Assembly: GCA_002496565.1 (NCBI GenBank)
Contig: DAKJ01000015.1
Location: 48,953 to 112,952, forward strand
DNA length: 64,000 bases
Source: Methanosarcina sp. UBA289
GTDB taxonomy: Archaea > Halobacteriota > Methanosarcinia > Methanosarcinales > Methanosarcinaceae
Direction of reading: 5' to 3'
This document shows, piece by piece, positions 62,209 to 64,000 of this stretch. The notes beneath the pieces were generated by a model. The model did no database searches and was not told the origin of the DNA. It was given only the letters and a program-made list of their open reading frames with translations. A program made the position numbers and the translations under genes. Numbering within the stretch: the stretch's first letter is position 1; the number at the start of each line of letters is the position of its first letter.

Positions 62209-63960
62209 TTATTTTTCCAGAACTATACGGTTTTCAGATCCGGGAGTTAGAGGAGAGAAAGCAGCAAGGTAATTGACAAAGGTATCCAAATCTGAAGATC
62301 CTACCTTTCTATCGGTCCCTGTCTTCATTACAGAGAAATTATCGCCTCCATCGGCCAGGAAGCCATTCACTGTTACACGGTAAGAGCTGCTCGGGTCTAT
62401 AGAGGTTCCATTGATTTTTATACTGGAGATATTGACCTTTTCGCCCGTGGGGGCGCTTTCGTTCCAGGTATAACTGAAGCCCTTTGAGACCTGCAATATT
62501 CGCTTACTTCCAGGGGACGGATTGTCGAACTGCTGTTCCAGCAAAGCGTCGATCTGAGTGCCATTTAAGGTCATTGTGACCAGGTTGTTTCCAAAAGGCT
62601 GGACACTGAAGGCCTCGCCATAAGTGACCTGACCGGGCAGTTCCCCACCGCTGAGTTGATCATATACCAAGTCTGCGCGAATGCCTCCCGGATTCATAAA
62701 AGCTACCACAGCACCGCCATCTTCTGGGTTAGAGGTAGCATAGAGTTGAGCATCGGCTATAACATCGCCAAGAGCAGATTCACCGGAATTAATGGCTGCC
62801 CTTGTGATATTGCCCGCGATGTTACCAATCACCTTGTTCGCACGGGGCGCAACCAGAGATTTGTATTTCTCGATCAGCTCGCTTACTTCGGAATCTTCAG
62901 GAACGTCTCTCGACACTATGACATTTCTCGACCTTCCCTCGATCACATCACAGGTCTTGTTGCTTATCACCAGATCAATATCTGTGAGTACATTACCTGC
63001 TGAACCTGCTTCTGTCACCGGGCGGCCATCAATAACTGCATTGTAGGCCTGATGGGTGTGGCCAGTGACGAAAACATCTACTTCATCGTCGGTGGCTTTG
63101 ATGACATCCACAATCGGGCCGCTCATATTCAGGCTCTCGTTATATAATCCTTCCTGGGAGCCGCCATCGTGGATGATCACCACTATGGTTTCTACGCCCT
63201 TATCTTTCAGTTTTTCGACCTGTTCATTAATGGTCTCGGCCTCATCCAGGAACCTGAGCCCTTCCACTCCTGAGGGAGTCACTTTAGACGGCGTGTCTTT
63301 CAGGGAAATTCCGATGAACCCTATGGGTACTCCTTGGACGTAGGTAATGTTGTAGGCAGGGAATATTGTGTCGTTAGTGCTTTCATCGACCATATTCGCA
63401 GCCAGAAATTGAAATTGTGCTCCTTCAAAGGAAGAGTTTCTCAGGTTTCCGCCCGTCGGGTCAGAGTCGCCATTTTGAATGCGTATGAGCTCGTCTATCC
63501 CCTTGTCCAGCTCGTGGTTGCCCACAGCTGAGAAATCTAATTCCATCATATTGAGAGCCTTTATTGTTGGCTCATCGTGGAATAGGGATGAAAGAAGCGG
63601 GCTAGCACCCATAGAGTCTCCAGCCGAGACCACAAACGTATTGGGGTTCTCAGAACTGAGTTCCTTTATGTGGGTAGCCAGATACTGCATGCCTCCGGCA
63701 TCGACGCGAATGGGATCTCCGGTCTCGTTATAGCCTTTAACCACCTTGCCGGCTGATGGCTCAAGCTGGCCGTGAAGATCATTAACGGCCAGGATCTGGA
63801 CTTCTAATGTATCTTCTTGCGTATCTTCTAATGCACCCTTCTCAGGTTCTGAAGCCTCCAAGCAGCCAAGTGAAGCCAGAGAAACAAGTATCATCAGGCA
63901 TAACTGAAGGGCAAGGTGCCTATTGAATTTATTTATCAAATAATTGTACTTTTTTAACAA
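62209..63960 (-). CDS. UshA-like 5'-nucleotidase / 2',3'-cyclic phosphodiesterase, lipoprotein
   Basis: A 583-residue surface enzyme. The signal peptide ends in a lipobox-like LASLGC with C33, so it is probably a lipoprotein. The two-metal N-terminal domain has NDLHG (D61, H63), GNHELDKG near residue 147, and TGHTHQ near 295. The C-terminal domain, from about residue 370, has FMNPGGIRADL and the substrate-binding aromatic region. It would hydrolyse nucleotides or UDP-sugars outside the cell. It starts at TTG 63960 after an AGGGATGGG stretch. The start is near the window edge but the gene appears complete. Confidence 0.88.
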   Translation of the reverse strand: MLKKYNYLINKFNRHLALQLCLMILVSLASLGCLEASEPEKGALEDTQEDTLEVQILAVNDLHGQLEPSAGKVVKGYNETGDPIRVDAGGMQYLATHIKELSSENPNTFVVSAGDSMGASPLLSSLFHDEPTIKALNMMELDFSAVGNHELDKGIDELIRIQNGDSDPTGGNLRNSSFEGAQFQFLAANMVDESTNDTIFPAYNITYVQGVPIGFIGISLKDTPSKVTPSGVEGLRFLDEAETINEQVEKLKDKGVETIVVIIHDGGSQEGLYNESLNMSGPIVDVIKATDDEVDVFVTGHTHQAYNAVIDGRPVTEAGSAGNVLTDIDLVISNKTCDVIEGRSRNVIVSRDVPEDSEVSELIEKYKSLVAPRANKVIGNIAGNITRAAINSGESALGDVIADAQLYATSNPEDGGAVVAFMNPGGIRADLVYDQLSGGELPGQVTYGEAFSVQPFGNNLVTMTLNGTQIDALLEQQFDNPSPGSKRILQVSKGFSYTWNESAPTGEKVNISSIKINGTSIDPSSSYRVTVNGFLADGGDNFSVMKTGTDRKVGSSDLDTFVNYLAAFSPLTPGSENRIVLEK

Positions 63961-64000
63961 TACCCATCCCTCTTTAAGCGCTAAAATTTGAGTGATCTCA

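Noticed and set aside
62076..62276. 66-codon plus-strand ORF between the peptidase and UshA-like genes
   Set aside because: Overlaps the end of the UshA-like gene and has no supporting motif or ribosome site.

Overview
The window comes from a methanogenic archaeon, almost certainly a Methanosarcina. It carries the Methanosarcinales-type coenzyme M branch (cysteate synthase followed by a fused ComDE sulfopyruvate decarboxylase), a ComF-type COG1900/ferredoxin protein, a tetrahydromethanopterin:glutamate ligase-like protein, archaeal AMP phosphorylase, Trm56, Pth2, TruD, a thermosome subunit and a stand-alone pyruvate:ferredoxin oxidoreductase beta subunit. Long AT-rich spacers, ATG/GTG/TTG starts with strong GGAGG-type ribosome sites, and TATA-like promoters fit this. 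No rRNA, CRISPR array, intact insertion sequence or prophage was seen.

Layout. 1-3.5 kb: a TPR-like plus nitrilase-domain protein cut by the left edge, a hairpin-rich repeat spacer, a zinc-ribbon protein and a small secreted protein. 3.7-7.6 kb: the coenzyme M locus. 8.0-9.1 kb: tRNA-Val, tRNA-Phe and tRNA-Gly, then a 42-codon ORF overlapping the start of a SAMP2/Urm1-like ubiquitin-fold protein ending in Gly-Gly. 9.7-13 kb: a winged-helix regulator and a MarR-MATE efflux operon with an evident palindromic operator. 13.2-19.3 kb: a minus-strand run (truD, transglutaminase-like protein, pth2, mptN-like, iscU, iscS). 19.3-28.7 kb: a frameshifted gene remnant, lrgAB, fxsA, two paralogous TPR proteins, a PPP-type phosphatase, a DUF434 protein and alanine dehydrogenase. 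29.2-31 kb: two convergent calcineurin-like phosphoesterase genes, both with abnormal 5' ends. 31.1-38.3 kb: a phosphoribosyltransferase, an unknown helical protein, a secreted Cu,Zn superoxide dismutase, lone porB preceded by a 41-codon ORF, a UPF0210/ACT pair and a shikimate-kinase-like protein. 38.8-48.1 kb: a FAD oxidoreductase, trm56 and AMP phosphorylase, small proteins, and an ABC permease with a PGF-CTERM-like surface protein. 48.6-64 kb: cobQ, aspS, rpiA, thermosome, tlyA-like, DUF2119, a BASS transporter, a DUF2971 protein, an M13 metallopeptidase and a UshA-like lipoprotein.

Genes that plausibly work together: cysteate synthase, ComDE and ComF make coenzyme M; IscS supplies sulfur to IscU; the MarR protein probably represses itself and the MATE pump; LrgA and LrgB are translationally coupled; Pth2, TruD, Trm56 and AspRS act on tRNA; AMP phosphorylase is the first enzyme of archaeal AMP degradation. 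Several spacers are built from short degenerate tandem repeats, often of 16-17 bp, with a different unit in each spacer.

All functional calls come from reading translated motifs by eye. No database search was run.
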